A DNA stretch of 64,000 nucleotides from Acephala macrosclerotiorum (GCA_014904845.1 MU119237.1:248001-312000); one strand, 5' to 3'. Positions 9,945 to 22,740 are shown, counted from the first letter of the stretch. The notes: generated by a model not told the origin, from the letters alone. Made by a program: numbers and translations.

Positions 9945-10661
9945 TTAGAAGAGAGCCTTTCTTGTGACCTGCCATCGATGCTCGTCAGTTCGGGTTCTCT
10001 TGGGAGATGTTAGAATACTCACAGCCCATGCGCCTGCGACCGTGGCGACGATTCCACCAGAGATCATCATAGGCCGAATTCCCCTAGTGCTTTTAAAGAT
10101 CATTCCACTCAAAGCGCCTGCTGCAATACTGTTGACTGAGTCGTGCTTGCCACGCATGTGTCCAATGAAAGAATTGAAGCCATTGTAGACCATCGCGATA
10201 ACGCCTGCAGAATTGCCCAAGAACGGCCCTCTCCGTGTGACAGCATTGAGGACCGAGTTCAATCGTAACTTAGGAGGTTGTCCATTCGATCGCCTTAATC
10301 CCTCCTGCAGTCCCCAGGCTCCTCCAACAGTCAATGCCGTTAGGTATGTGACTCCAGTTCCATAGCAAAGATCATCCGACCAGCCACGAGACGGTAACGC
10401 AGATTGCGATCCAGGGAGATCCGATAACGCGGAATCTTCAAGGGATAAGTAGTCGAGAGTCGACTGATTTAACCCGGCCAGAGGGTGTAACTGTGAAGGG
10501 TCTGCGAAGGATGGAGTGAGGAAGGAGGAGACGTCTTGTGCATCTTGCGGATCAAAAGGAGTCGGTTGAAAGCTGTCCGTTGGGGGATTTGACGACGAAG
10601 GAGAGGCTGTCGAGTTTGACGACGTGGACTTGCGTCCTGTCAACTTATCCCAGATTGACAT
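9945..10661 (-). CDS. TIM23: Tim23, core of the mitochondrial presequence translocase
   Basis: Tim23 forms the inner-membrane import channel with Tim17 and Tim50. The ATG at 10661 opens MSIWDKLTGRK, followed by the Ser/Pro-rich intermembrane-space domain of about 95 residues. Then come the four-span Tim17/22/23 domain, with YLTALTVGGAWGLQEGLRR as first span and Gly-rich GNSAGVIAMVYNGFNSFIG as second. The frame is open throughout (238 aa), but a 54-nt segment (10022-9969) has a perfect GTGAGT donor, a ctgac branch site and a ggcag acceptor. Removing it gives 220 aa ending WAVTRKALF, the usual short tail of fungal Tim23, so the spliced form is more likely. It is divergent from TRM732 across about 1.07 kb. 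Confidence 0.93.
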   Translation of the reverse strand: MSIWDKLTGRKSTSSNSTASPSSSNPPTDSFQPTPFDPQDAQDVSSFLTPSFADPSQLHPLAGLNQSTLDYLSLEDSALSDLPGSQSALPSRGWSDDLCYGTGVTYLTALTVGGAWGLQEGLRRSNGQPPKLRLNSVLNAVTRRGPFLGNSAGVIAMVYNGFNSFIGHMRGKHDSVNSIAAGALSGMIFKSTRGIRPMMISGGIVATVAGAWAVSILTSPKRTRTDEHRWQVTRKALF

Positions 10662-11735
10662 GACGGACGTTAGAATAAAATTGATGGCAGTGACAGTAAG
10701 TGAAGTCCAGCACGTAGGTGATGTTCGTTCGCGTTCGATAATGGTCGAAAATATTTTTGGTCAGCCTCACGCTTCAACGATTTTCCGGCGACCATGCATC
10801 GCTAGCCGTAAATGACCTAGACTGGTGTGTATTTATCATCATTTCGCCTCGCTAGCTATTCTTCTCATTTACATAACTTTTCTCACCCCAACATTGTTCG
10901 AAAGGCGTGAAGCAGGGTACTGATCACACCTCTAGATCTTCGAATTTGGTCACCCTTCTCTTCTTTATGCATTTTGAGAAGTACACAGATCATAATTGGT
11001 ACGTTCCCTCTTTACCAGCCTCAAATGGTATAGAAGTTTACTTATCCATACCCAGGTGCGCGATTATCAACCCTCCTCCGGCACTGAAAATTGGCAGGCA
11101 CTCATCCATTCCATGCATTGAACATCAGAGCGTCGACACGAAACCTCGAAGAGACAATTTGAATTCCTCCAGTCTTAAAGATTTCAAAAGTAGGTTTCCC
11201 CAAAGCCCAGTAACGTCTCATACCACTTCAGTATAAGAATGTCTAGTAACAGTGGGACAATAGAGGACGAGCACTTTTCCTATTGTGCATAAAAGATCCT
11301 CAGCATAGCCACAATCACTTGTCCACCAGCCCTCCAGTAAGGCCCCTACGTACCTTATGATGGGTAGCGTATTATAATACGTAAGTGATACCAATACCAG
11401 GACAATACACAGCAACATGATACATGTCACGTGGCAACCACTCATCCTTGAAATGACTCGAGTCTGACAATTTGCTAACATCATGTAGGACCTCATGCAT
11501 ATCCAAGTCTTCCACCGTAATTGCCAAGCGATAGACAATAGTCTTCAATTATCTCGTTCGTGACCGCTGCGAGCCTGGCACCTTAGCGGTCCTGGATGGG
11601 CGAAGACTAGCGGATCAGCCCGCACTTCCCATTAACTCGAGAAGCTGCTCCTCTATCGAGAGTATCTAGCGTCTTGAGTTGAACAACACTCAGATCTGGC
11701 TCACTGCCCTTCGCTCAGTTACTCGGAGCTTTACA
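10662..11735. promoter_or_regulatory. divergent promoter region of TIM23 and TRM732
   Basis: About 1.07 kb between two divergently transcribed starts. Several short frames are present on both strands without domain signal. No individual promoter element can be named with confidence. Confidence 0.4.
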
Positions 11736-14700
11736 ATGGTGGAGTGTGGGACAGAAAGCGAGGCGATGGCATTCGCGTCGCATGAACCACCATTTGAGGA
11801 TCGCCAACTTGTGAAATGGATCGAGGGTCAATCACTGGAAGACCAAAATCAGTAGGAACCGATTATACATATATCCCTTAAAGATTCTGCTGATTCATAT
11901 TCCAGCATCGCAACGGAATGCCTAAACCACTTCCTGGAGAAAGCAGCCCAACCTCGGCATGCTTCAGGCAATGCTTGTATCAAACTCTGTTACTTCCTTG
12001 AACAGTGTCGAGGTTCGAAATCTTCGTTCATTCGAGGCTTCGTATTTTGCAGGAGTACCTGCTTGGATCTGTTCAACTTCTACATCGAGTGGAATGAGAA
12101 GAACCAAAATCGATCCATGCGTCAGGTTCTCGAGCTGCTTTCGTCACTCATTGCTCGAAATCCAGATGAAGAAACCGCTTCTGTTCTAAAGACAGCCATA
12201 GCTGAAAGAGCGACCGCAATCATAACACATCAGGCTACACAACCCCTGGTGAAGCCAGCTTTCAAGTGTCTCGAGTGCCTCGTTGGCAAAGGCACCATTC
12301 GGGCGGACACTCTCATCCGTATCTATGACAGCAGAAAGGGGCTGAAGAGTGGAGATCTAGAATTTGATTTTCTCAAGATTGAAGAGACTTCTTGGGACAA
12401 CTTCGTTCATGAAATCTTCGAGTGGATGGTTCTTCCAGATATCTCTCCAGCTGCAGGCAAGTTTCTTGTCACAGTATTTCGTTCTCTAAAGGATCAGAGA
12501 GCCTCCTCAGAGGGTTCCAAGGATTTCTATTCCGCTTCGTGGCAACGGTGGATCAGTAATGGCCTTGACAAGTACCCAGACGCCTTGGAAAATGTCAAAA
12601 ACCACCTCTTCCCTCCCCTCTTCAAGCTTGACCGAAATGGGTCTATCGTCTTTCTAAAGGACTTGAATTTAAAAGGCCAGTTTGTCGAGGTTACCGCGAA
12701 GGACTCCGGTGCACATGCTCTGCTCCGGCTATCTGCACTGGAGATGGGGAAGAAGTCTGGATTAGTCGATGAACCAGGTATGTAACTCAAATCTAGTACG
12801 GTACACCCACTGTCCACCTTCAGCGGAGTCCAGGCAAGGCTGAGACTTTAAAGACGCTGACCAGCGCCCGAAGTTGGAGAACTTGTGCTAATATAACTAG
12901 CGACACTCGAATATCTTAACACGGCCAAGACGGCATCTTCGACTGTTGTATTAGCAGAGGATATTCTAAAGCCGCTAGTATTGCATTCTTCTGATACTGT
13001 GCGTTCGCTTGCCTTTTCGGTACTAGTATCATCTCTATCTTCGACTCGACCCTTTAGCTTCGTGGCTCTCGAGATCTTCAGATCATGCATGGATGTTCTT
13101 TACTCTGACCCAGATGCGAAATTCCGCAACGAGGTCTTAAGCAACACGAAGCATATGATTGAGAGATTAAGAGGAGCTACTTCATTAATGGCCCGAGAAG
13201 TGCAAAACCTCTCGTATCGACCTCAAGAGGACGAAAAGCAGGATGAATCTCTCAAACAAAAGCAAGAGAGTTTTCGACAGGAAGTCGCAGTTTTGCTTCA
13301 AGCTCACCAAGCCTTCATTTCCTGGTACTTGGAGTTCTTGCTAGGGGAGCTCATCCCTACCGCATCATATCAACGCCATATTACGGCGTTAAAGGCAACA
13401 ATATTACTCCTTCATTCTGGGATAGACAATAGCATGAGCCAGCCAATCCGCCACTCAGGAAATGCTACAGCATGGCCCTTTGCTATTCACTTCTTCACGC
13501 GAGGTGTTGTCAGACTCCTCATGGATCTACTATTGGACCCATTCGAGGATGTCAGAAGTACTGCTGCGGACATACTAAGACTCGCCTCATCAGCATGCTT
13601 CGAGGATAACATCGATCAGACAAGCTTTATGCCCACGCATGATGTACAAAGAACCAAAAAGCCCGCAATCTTGACTGCTTCAACAACGACTGATACTAGT
13701 GAGGATGTTGGCCATACTAGCGTCGAGGACATTGGTAGCGACAAGAACCACACCAAACAAGACAGCAAGAGGCCACTTGGCGTTCTCCTGGACTTCATTG
13801 AAAACGCCAAAGCAGTCTCCAGACAAACTGGTCGCGCTGACTACGCAGACGGCTTAGCACGTTCTTTTGAACTTTTGTATGGGCTGCAGCCTTCCGCGGA
13901 CGCACGAACTAACGTTGTCTCTCAACTGATTGACGATTTGGAAGAGAAGATTCAGATTGCAGAGAACAACTTAGGACAAGCCGTACTTGGAGCCCCGGTT
14001 CATGGCAACTTCGCTGCCTTGAGGTGAGTTCTCGCGGGGATCACAAACGGTACTAGCGTTCTTACAGGCCACTGCTAATATTACCAGATTCATTTGGGAG
14101 TCTTCAGCTTTCGCACGACAAAACTCGGATCAGCGAAAAGAGGATTCTTTCTCGCGCGCTCTCCTCAACGACCTACAATCACGTCTCACAAACTCTTGCC
14201 AGCGGATTTGGGGAGCTGTTAAGGAGATATTGTGCAACGAATCACCAGAAGGCCGTCTCTTAGATGATCTCCAGGACGCCGACGCCGTAGATACCAAAAA
14301 CATCTTGAGCTACAGCTTTAGAGCCATTCACGAATCAAGGTACGGCTCAGGAAGTCTTCTCTTCTCACACCCTCCTCGCTGGTTCCTACTAACCCCGTCA
14401 GCAATCTCCTGCGATCACTCGTTGCGAAAAGAAAATTGGCTGGACCCGACGGGTCGCCACTCATGCCCCTCGATCTCTTTGAAAAAATAGGTGACTTGAC
14501 CTTCGACCAGCTCTCCAACCTCAGGCACAGAGGTGCCTTTTCGACCGTGACTTTAACATTTGCTTCCTGCTGCGTCCTCACGCAATATAAGGTTCCGAGC
14601 ATTACTGCGGCTTCTCATACTCCAAAAGGCACGTCCTTGGGGAAGTGGTACAAGGTACGAATACTGTCTCTGCTAATTCGATCTCGGCTTATACCTGTGC

Positions 14701-17299
14701 AGCAAGGATTACGTTGCATCGAAGACCAAGTATCGACGACCCGAAGATCGGCTGGGATTCCGGCAATCTTTACAGCTATCATGTCTGTGAGATCACAAGA
14801 GGTTCCCTTTGGCGATACAATAGAAGAGTTGATGAAGATCTCCTGGCAAGAAGTCACCGTCACAGATTTAGAAGCTACGAATATACCACAAGTCCACTCG
14901 TTGAATAGCTTGAGAGAGGCTTTTAAGAGTTCGTCCATTGGCGCATTATGCGAGCCATACATCGGTGAGGCCTTGAGACTCACCGTTCACTGTCTCAGAT
15001 CTCAGGTGTAAGATCACCCACTTGATTGGCTTTGGCTAGGTCACTGATATCAGTATAGTTGGGCTATCCGAAATTGCGGCCTTCTCCTTTTCAGAAGTCT
15101 TATCGACCTCTTACTAGGCACGAGCGCCGGCAAGGCAGAAATCGAACATGGTTGGGACGGGCGATCAACCAAGATTCAATACGAACGATATCCTGAACTC
15201 GAGACCATCTTAGTAGAGCTGTTGGCCTTTCCACAAGCTCTGGATGAGCCGTATCAGCCCGAGATTGTGCTGCCAGCACTTGATATCATCCGCCGTGCTG
15301 GGCCACCAGATGGAGAAGACTTCGACCACCTGTTTGAGCTTGTTGTCGCACATCTAAAATGCCCAGTGTGGCACGTCAGGGAGATGGCAGCTAGGGCTCT
15401 CTGCGCCCTCACCATGGGCGATGGCTTCGTAGGCCGCATCCGTCGAGTCTTGGCGAACCCAGAAAAGCTCATGAACTTTCGTCACGGTTGTTTACTGGCC
15501 GCGAAATATATCATCGAAAGAGAATCTACATTGGACGCCGTCAATGTAGCCGAATCTTATCAGGACATTATTGCCATCTGGCAGGAGCAATGGACTCTTG
15601 AGTGTACCTCCTCCGAGCCTCAGTCCTTGATACTTGCAGAACTACTCCAGGTCAGGAACGTAATGCTATCTGCTGCTTTGGCTGCCTCGAAAGCCCCTGC
15701 AGCATTCGACGACCTGTCGCCAGAGGATTTCAGGGCATATTACGAACAAGCCAAAAAGATGCTGCGGATTCCAGTAATATTCCAGGCATACATGAAACAA
15801 TTCTTGCTTCTAGCAGCTCTTAATAAAGCACCGTCCATGATCGAGCTCGCAATCACCCGGCTTGAGCCAGATATTGCAGAACAGATGCTGGACATGCTGT
15901 TGGAGAATTTTAGATCGGAAATTGAGCTTGCGGACATTGTCGCCATGTATGGAAAGATTTATGAGGACCAGAAAGACTCGGATGTCCGAACTAAGGCTCT
16001 GTCATGCTTGTCGCAGACACTAGAGAGACATTACAACCAGAATCTACCCCAGGAGGCACAGCGGGTAATTTCCGAGACAGTCCTGGATGTCCTGCAATCA
16101 TTCCAGTCATCACCGGAAGATACCCCCACATTCAGAAACGCTCATATCGGTTTCTCTGGTTGGTTCATGTTGTTCAAGCTGTTGAAGGTCTCCCGAGGCG
16201 ATATCCAAGCCAAGGATGCACTCTCGTTAGACTTTATTACCTGGGCAACGATGCTGAAGAGTTCTGGAGAAGCTCACAGGGTGAGTATCCCATCTAGGAA
16301 TACGACTTTACGGTTTGACCCCAGTGCTAACGTAACTAGGACTATGACACTCGACTTGCCGCTATCAAGGCGGTAGAGTTCGTGTTCTCCCACACCAAAA
16401 TGAACAATGCAGCAAATCCCGAACTTCTCTCAATCCATTTCATTCTATATGATGCGTTGAACGACGATGACAGCGACATCAGAGAGATTGCAGCCAGAAT
16501 CGTCTCCATGGTAGCAAAGAAGTCACTCGTTGCGTTGGCAGCCAGCAGGTGGCTAACACAGGAATTTCTGCTGCCATTTTTTGGATCATCGCCGCATTTT
16601 GTCTGGCATGTCATCTGTAAGATGACTGGAACTAACACAGACATCTACAAAGGACCCACTTTCGTCCTTCTACCAGTGGCAGCGCAGCTCAATTCAGCAT
16701 TTGTACGAGATTCTCAGCTTTTCGCTGTTGAGAAAGAAAATCTCTACATTGATGAGGTGAGAGAGGTTGACCTGTGGACAGAGATTTTCAAGGCGTTACC
16801 CAAACAGAGCGAGGCGGACAACGCCGTAGCTTCTCTGCTCTCTGATTTCATCAATGTCTTCCTGGACTGGGCTATTGAAGGACTCGCTGCAATGAATCGT
16901 TCTAGCGGGCTGGGCTACAGGTTTTGCTGGGATTCTGACCCTCCTACCTTCGCGGTGTATGCTCGCTTGATTTCATGCACACAGGCGCTTCTTGGCTACT
17001 TGCTCTTTATCAAAACTGAACATGGCAATACTGGTGCACCGAAGTCCGCTTACTCGGCGTGGAGCGAGAAGATCCATAAGATCGCACGCCTCTTGGATCA
17101 ATGGGAGATCACTGCTTTCAAGCAACACTCTCATGCTTCTCTCCTGAAGAGATTGTATGGGGAGACGGCCGAAGGTTCCTTTCGGGCCTGGTGGACTCCT
17201 TTCGTCGTTCCGCTTATCGCCCCAGTCGCTCCTATAGCTACCGAGCCCTTTCTTGAACAACAACAAAACCACGAGGAATCGCGTCACAATCGCAACTGA
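11736..17299 (+). CDS. TRM732: Trm732/THADA-like protein, regulator of tRNA Nm32 methylation (1701 aa, eight exons)
   Basis: Trm732 (human THADA) partners the methyltransferase Trm7 for 2'-O-methylation of tRNA position 32. Exons: 11736-11851, 11906-12777, 12901-14023, 14088-14339, 14402-14654, 14703-15005, 15054-16280 and 16340-17299. They total 1702 codons with every phase matching. The protein is all-helical, HEAT/ARM-like. The DUF2428 core lies roughly at residues 690-980, with LRHRGAFS, then TRRSAGIPA (start of exon 6) and SWAIRNCGLLLFRSLIDLLL (start of exon 7). HEAT-like repeats follow to the C-terminus (HLKCPVWHVREMAARALCAL). Length is close to other filamentous-fungal members and longer than the yeast protein. 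Alternative acceptors were tested at exons 3 and 7; only the listed ones keep the frame. No membrane span. Confidence 0.9.
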
Positions 17300-17689
17300 A
17301 ACGAGTAACCCTTACTCCGATTCTTCGAATTTGCGAAGGAAGCGTGAAAGGCTCATTCGGAAGATTTAATAATCAGTCTAGAGATTTGAAGGTTAGTGCA
17401 GAATTTCCTTTCCTTGTTTCCATCGTTTCCATTGTTGACACGAAACTGATAATTGCACTCTCCAGGCTTGCCATCTCACGCGTTCCCCATTGCCTTGTCT
17501 TTTCTTTTCCCAACTCTACAACAACTTCTTTGTTTCCATCGCAATTCCTGCGCAAAATCCCTTGGTCAGTACCCTACTAACGCGGTTGAGCCCTTAGCGG
17601 ACTTACAGCGCACTTAGAAGCAACCCTTGGACCCCGCGCCATTGCCACTACACGTCCTCTTCAACTCACAGTACCTTCTTGCCGCAACC
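17300..17689. other. intergenic
   Basis: Short same-strand spacer with a pyrimidine-rich stretch (about 17520-17680) immediately upstream of the next ATG, typical of fungal promoters. Nothing else seen. Confidence 0.4.
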
Positions 17690-18071
17690 ATGAATCCAGC
17701 ATCCGCAGTGGCCCTCATCATCCTTGTCGTCTTCGTCACTTGGGGTCTTACCTTGTACCTCGGTTTCGCGCACATCCACAGTTGGGTAAGAGAATTCCGT
17801 TCCCCCTCTAACACGTTCACAAGCCCTATGCTACAACCCCCGCATGTTCTAAGATCAAATAGCTAACCTTTCTCCCGAAATACAGGCTTCTGCTATGTAC
17901 TTCTCCCGCCAAACTCGCCGCGAGGCCCGCGAACGCGAAGCCCGCGAGGAGAAGCTAAGACTCGAGCGTCGCAAAAAGGCGGAGGATCGTGGAATCGTCG
18001 CTACTTCGGAGGTATCTCTCGTCACCGATGAGGCGGATGGTACTGCTACTACTGTCTCTGCTACTGTTTGA
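17690..18071 (+). CDS. small single-pass membrane protein (93 aa, two exons)
   Basis: Exons 17690-17785 and 17886-18071 give 94 codons. The N-terminus is one strong hydrophobic segment (VALIILVVFVTWGLTLYLGF, residues 7-26). It is followed after the intron by a very charged helix (residues ~37-65, repeated Arg-Glu-Ala-Arg-Glu) and an acidic Thr-rich tail. The intron has gtaaga..atacag sites and phase 0. The layout (N-terminal anchor plus charged coiled coil) is seen in small fungal membrane or mitochondrial proteins, but I do not know this family. Too short to be found by length alone; the clean splice and the composition are the support. Confidence 0.65.
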
Positions 18072-18885
18072 GTTTTTATTTCACAGAAGTCCTGCGGTTT
18101 TGCGGAGGATACATACCTATACATAAGGTTGCGTTCTGATCATATGGGTAGGGAAGTCGGAACGAATCATACGGTAGATGAATACAAGCCTTGACACATG
18201 AATATATGGTTGCACCCTTGCTCTCTGTGAATGTTCCTTCCAATGCTCAATTTCACGTTCATGGAAACATTATGGCTAATCCAAACCGTCTAGGAACTCT
18301 GACTTGCACATAAACGCCAATGCCACCAAGTTTCAGGACTTTGATGAAAGCCGTATACGCCGATCGAAGCTCTGTTGTTGTGGTACAGTATAACAATAAA
18401 ACCTACCACTCGATCAAGGAAAGTCTAAAGGTCCCAACACCCCTCGAGACATTAGGAAAAAGCTCTTCAGTGGACCTGAGCTGAGACGTTCGCTGTTTTG
18501 GCACGCGGATGAGCTTTACCAATATATTCTTATCTCAAAGTCCGGCAAATCGTGGGACATTTTGTGCCCGCTAATGAGCTCTGGAACAAAATAAGGCATC
18601 AACAATTTGCCGTTCTCACGGCAAGCTAAGTGATTTTTCCGGTCTACTCGGCATCCGCCGGATTATTCACAGCTTCGGTCAAGAAACTGGCCTTGGATTT
18701 TTGCTTCGGCTATCAAAAGTTGTGGTCGAGTCCCTCGCAAAGTTGCCATCTCGAGTCATTAGCACCTTGCATTCGTTGTCAAGCAATTATCGCTCCACTC
18801 GAATCCGCGCGTTTGCTACAGTTGCAAAGTACGCTCATACTCAGCATCCCTTTGCCATCGACAATCTCCGGAAATCGAACCAAAC
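18072..18885. other. intergenic
   Basis: About 0.8 kb without a convincing gene. An overlapping plus-strand frame at 18630-19046 is in the wrong phase for the downstream protein and shows no domain. Confidence 0.45.
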
Positions 18886-19938
18886 ATGTTATCCTGGTTG
18901 TCAATCACAAGTTACGGGGCAACCCTAGTAACCACCTTCACAACCTCATACACTGCGCACCCAAACGAACAATCAGTGACCATCAACTTTCCCAGCCCGC
19001 CGATTTCCGAGCCGTGGAAATTCACGATCTTGCCGCCACCCGATGACCCTACGAGCAAATGGCCAACCACGATGCTGATGCCTCTCCAGCCGGTGCTGGT
19101 CCTTACGGACATCGTGGAGGTCATTCTCAGTAACAATGACCGAGTCTTAGGAACAGACACGCTCACACAAAGCCCGCTTCCACAACTAGCTACTGCGCAA
19201 CCTACAATCACAATAACTCCCAATGTCGTCCCTATTACCTCCTCTATCGCCACGGGTTCACTGCCAATGACTTCTGTCACATCCTCGATTGTCCAGAGCA
19301 CATCTCGTCTGATCCCGACGACGTTTTCGACTGTCGCCGGCTTACCTCCTTCGAGTACCGACACAAGCTCAATGACCGCGTGTGAATCGTCCGTTCCTCC
19401 ATGTACGTTACCGTCTCAGTCGGGCGGATTCTCTATCCCAGACGAAGCAAACACAGACATGCCAACGCCCGTATGCGTCTCTTTCAATTGCTGGGGTGAA
19501 GGCCGACAAGCTGGACTGATGAGCATCGTTGCAATTCTATCTCTTGTCACTTTGGGTTTTATCATCGTGTGGGCATTTCGTCGGAAGCCAAGATATATTT
19601 GCGGAAGGAGAAGACTTCGCGCAAGCTCCAATCATACCTCGCAGTACGACACCGAGTCCGAGTCCGAAGAATTGAGCGAGGAGGAGGTCAGAAGATCGGG
19701 AATTACGTCGCTACCGCCAACAGGGTTGATGAATGCTCCAGCATACCGCGCTGTTCAGTACCCAATCCAAGAGATATATGAACACCCAAAGTATGAACCG
19801 AAGTGGGATCAGTTCCTAATACCACCGCATCCTAATCCACCACCTCCATCGAATACTAGTGTGAAGGATTGGGCGTACCCGGCTACAGATGTTGGAATCT
19901 ACGAAAAGACTTGCTCGGATATGAAACCTCAAAGCTAA
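18886..19938 (+). CDS. single-pass membrane protein with Ser/Thr-rich ectodomain (350 aa)
   Basis: Single exon from ATG 18886. Residues ~1-205 are Ser/Thr/Pro-rich and likely heavily O-glycosylated, with Cys residues only near the membrane (CESSVPPC and CVSFNCWGEG). One membrane span lies at about residues 211-233 (LMSIVAILSLVTLGFIIVWA) followed by Arg/Lys-rich stop-transfer residues. The cytoplasmic tail has an acidic run (ESESEELSEEE) and Pro-Tyr-rich motifs. This layout resembles fungal cell-wall stress sensors and other mucin-like surface proteins, but no WSC domain is present and the N-terminus is only a weak signal sequence. Function unknown. Confidence 0.6.
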   Translation: MLSWLSITSYGATLVTTFTTSYTAHPNEQSVTINFPSPPISEPWKFTILPPPDDPTSKWPTTMLMPLQPVLVLTDIVEVILSNNDRVLGTDTLTQSPLPQLATAQPTITITPNVVPITSSIATGSLPMTSVTSSIVQSTSRLIPTTFSTVAGLPPSSTDTSSMTACESSVPPCTLPSQSGGFSIPDEANTDMPTPVCVSFNCWGEGRQAGLMSIVAILSLVTLGFIIVWAFRRKPRYICGRRRLRASSNHTSQYDTESESEELSEEEVRRSGITSLPPTGLMNAPAYRAVQYPIQEIYEHPKYEPKWDQFLIPPHPNPPPPSNTSVKDWAYPATDVGIYEKTCSDMKPQS

Positions 19939-20544
19939 CGACGGAGATCTACTGATGATGCCTATACGACTCCCCGAGCCCGTTCCGCCGCTGAGGAAAG
20001 AAGATGTTCATTGAGTTCGAGGACACCGTCGAGATTGAGAGATATCATTCTGTGAAGCGGGGATCCGGCTCTTTGGAAAGTCTCAACTACTACTACTGTA
20101 CCAGTTGACGTGAGGCACTACATGTCTGAGAATTAGCACGATCTTTTTGTGTATTGAGGCTGTTTATGGATAGTGTAGAGTATGATATGTATTGTTCGAG
20201 AGTCACTCTCCCCTTTCTGCTTCTCGAATAGGCAGTCTCGCTTAGTGATATAAGAATGCCCAGGTGTCTTAGCAGGGGCATGGGCGCTAGCGAGGCAAGA
20301 ACATCTCTCGGTCGCAGCTCAGCAATCAGCATACGTTTGCGATCCGAGGTCACGCCTCACTCGTTTGTTGTAAAACTCCGTGAAGTGTCATGTAGTCAGA
20401 ATCGCAAATTTACCAAACGGACCATGTGTTTCTTGTTCCAATGTCCTTCATATATTCAGAAGTTTCTCGAAAAATATCTCATTCTCAACGTTCTACCCTC
20501 GATCTTAATTCTTAGTATCTTTAATATTGAAATTGAGGCCTACG
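19939..20544. other. intergenic
   Basis: About 0.6 kb between two same-strand membrane-protein genes. No long coherent frame or repeat seen. Confidence 0.45.
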
Positions 20545-21318
20545 ATGCCGTTACCAAGACAGAACATCGTACTTACTTCAACCGGTACCGCTGGAGGAAG
20601 TGGGGAAGTTGTTCAGAATTGTTTTGCTGGAGGGTCTGTCTCCATCACCACAGTCTGGCGATCTGGTATCACAGAGACTGTCGGAATTCGTACATCATAC
20701 TATCACAGGCCAAGACATGAACACGGAGCAATACTTGCACTGGCAATCCTCTTCTCTCTGACATTCCTCGCGTTGGTTGTAGTTCTTTGCTGTATATGCC
20801 AGCGTTCCAGATCCAAGAAGTCGACTGTCAATATAGCCCAAGGAAATCAAGAAATGATGGATAAACAAATGGCACATAGGGGAAGTAGGAACAGAAAGGG
20901 CCACAAAAACTCAAACGCAGCTACCGATGATGATTCCACCGTTGTAGCGTATGGTGGAAGGAGACATAGAAGGCGGGATGGCAGGCCTGTGAAACATTAC
21001 GATGAAGAGGTTGAGTCAGAGGGCGACGCATCATCCTTCATTGCAGGCGAAGAACATTCTCAGTTTCCGGGACCAGCAGTATTCTTCCCACCCATTCAAG
21101 ATCACCATGAGATGCAAGTTCCAACTGATCCCCAAGCATTCAATGCACCGATGTCTCGAGCAGCAGAGCGAAAGGTTGAGCTAATGAATGATGCATCGGA
21201 AGTTGGAAGCAGCCATCTGGAAGTAGAACATATAGCACCTTCCGAGGTTGCTGAAGGACGAAGACGGCATTCGAAGACTTCGGAATCTCTTGCGAGAGGT
21301 AAATCGAGGAGGGGCTGA
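20545..21318 (+). CDS. single-pass membrane protein (257 aa)
   Basis: First ATG at 20545; the open frame begins 18 nt earlier at a TTG. The short N-terminal part is Ser/Thr/Gly-rich with one Cys. It is followed by a hydrophobic span at about residues 68-90 (AILALAILFSLTFLALVVVL) ending in CCICQRSRSKK, a possible palmitoylation and stop-transfer site. The tail is long, charged and disordered (GRRHRRRDGR, later HSKTSESLARG). An upstream signal peptide exon may be missing. The general layout matches the gene just upstream (short Ser/Thr ectodomain, one span, charged tail), but I see no clear sequence similarity between the two. Confidence 0.5.
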   Translation: MPLPRQNIVLTSTGTAGGSGEVVQNCFAGGSVSITTVWRSGITETVGIRTSYYHRPRHEHGAILALAILFSLTFLALVVVLCCICQRSRSKKSTVNIAQGNQEMMDKQMAHRGSRNRKGHKNSNAATDDDSTVVAYGGRRHRRRDGRPVKHYDEEVESEGDASSFIAGEEHSQFPGPAVFFPPIQDHHEMQVPTDPQAFNAPMSRAAERKVELMNDASEVGSSHLEVEHIAPSEVAEGRRRHSKTSESLARGKSRRG

Positions 21319-22740
21319 GACTTGCGTTTCCCGTGTCAAGGCTAGACTCTGGGGAAGCCATACTTGAAGTCTTGAAGAGACAATGGGTGCCTGCACTTCG
21401 AGAATTTGTAATCATTATTGGAGATAGAAGCTGTCTTTTGTCAAACATACAGGTTTCCGAGGTGAATAATTTGGGTTATATTAATAGTAGATTGCCGAGA
21501 GAAATAATTGGCATACGGCCTTGTTATTATTTTAATAAATACCTGCACGCGTATTCAAACCCGTAAATCTGGCGTAGATCGGGTGCCTGCTGATCAGTCG
21601 GCAATTCCGATCGAGTATAGTATTTGGAACTAGCCCTGCAGATTAATCACAACCTGCATACGATCTCCGCATTCGAGACCACCATTCGGACCGTCGGGGC
21701 TGTGCCGTGCATCTGGAACCATGTTTTACGCTCAGACCCCATCAGCTAAATATATTGGGTAATGCGAATTTCTTACGGTACCGAAGACGCGGCCAACAGC
21801 CCAAGTGACGCCACAGGTTCACTACACTGGCAGGAGCAGCAACCAGATACAGTAAATGCTAGAAAATTGAGGCTTCCAGGCTCTAGGCATTCCGTTTGGC
21901 GCCTAGGCCCTGTTACCGTCTCTGCAATCGTATATCGCTTCGGCTGCCCAGGCGCTGGATCTTGTTACTCCGCAACACCCTTGCCACATACATAAGCGAA
22001 GGATTCCCGTCGTGCTAAGACTTATACCCGGATCCTCTGTATTTGGATCACCTATGATCTCGGCTCGTACATGCATGCCAAGCACCCTCGTTACGAATCG
22101 GGACATAGCCTGAGACCCGCTGGGCCTCCAAGTCTCTGAGTGAGGTCACTTCGGGACGCATCCTGTCCCACCAAGCCTTTCGACGCGACCTCGAGCCGTC
22201 AACTCGGGTCGGTTGCTCATGCTCCGTACGCCTAATGGATATTGCCGGTACTATCTCCGCCCGCCTCGCAAAGGAGGTGGAGAATTGTATGGCTGATTAG
22301 CAGCAAGGGGGTGTCTACCCATAAGATCACAAGCATGACTGCCACCAAATAATTTTCGCGATTCCTACTGGCGCACCCCCCTCGTCACTACTCAACGCAA
22401 AACATCTCCACCTTTGGCCAAGGCGGATCGTGATTTCACTGCCGCGAAAGATGAACAAATGATTGGTCTGACCATCCTGACCATCCTTGAATATAAGACC
22501 ATAATCAGCTTGCCCCGCACGGGGTAGACAGGGTAGCAATTGACGTTAATTAGTTCTTGTTCCAACCTAGGTACAAAACCAAAGCTCGTCAGCGCAGCAT
22601 GAAAAGGATAATATTTCCCAGCGCAGAAAGGAAGCAAGCAGTCAACGAAAACCATCCCATCTGCTCAACTGCTGCTCGTGCCGACTCTCGCGACGCACAA
22701 CACCTATGCAGAACCTGTCCTCAATCTATCTCATGGAAGG
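21319..22740. other. 1.4-kb intergenic region
   Basis: No convincing gene on either strand; the frames present are short and without domain signal. The last 200 bp are C/A-rich and probably hold the promoter of the 7TM gene. Confidence 0.5.

Noticed and set aside
11736..17299. Initial reading as tubulin-folding cofactor D because of the long helical-repeat protein
   Set aside because: The TRRSAGIPA and SWAIRN blocks and overall order are those of the DUF2428 Trm732/THADA family.
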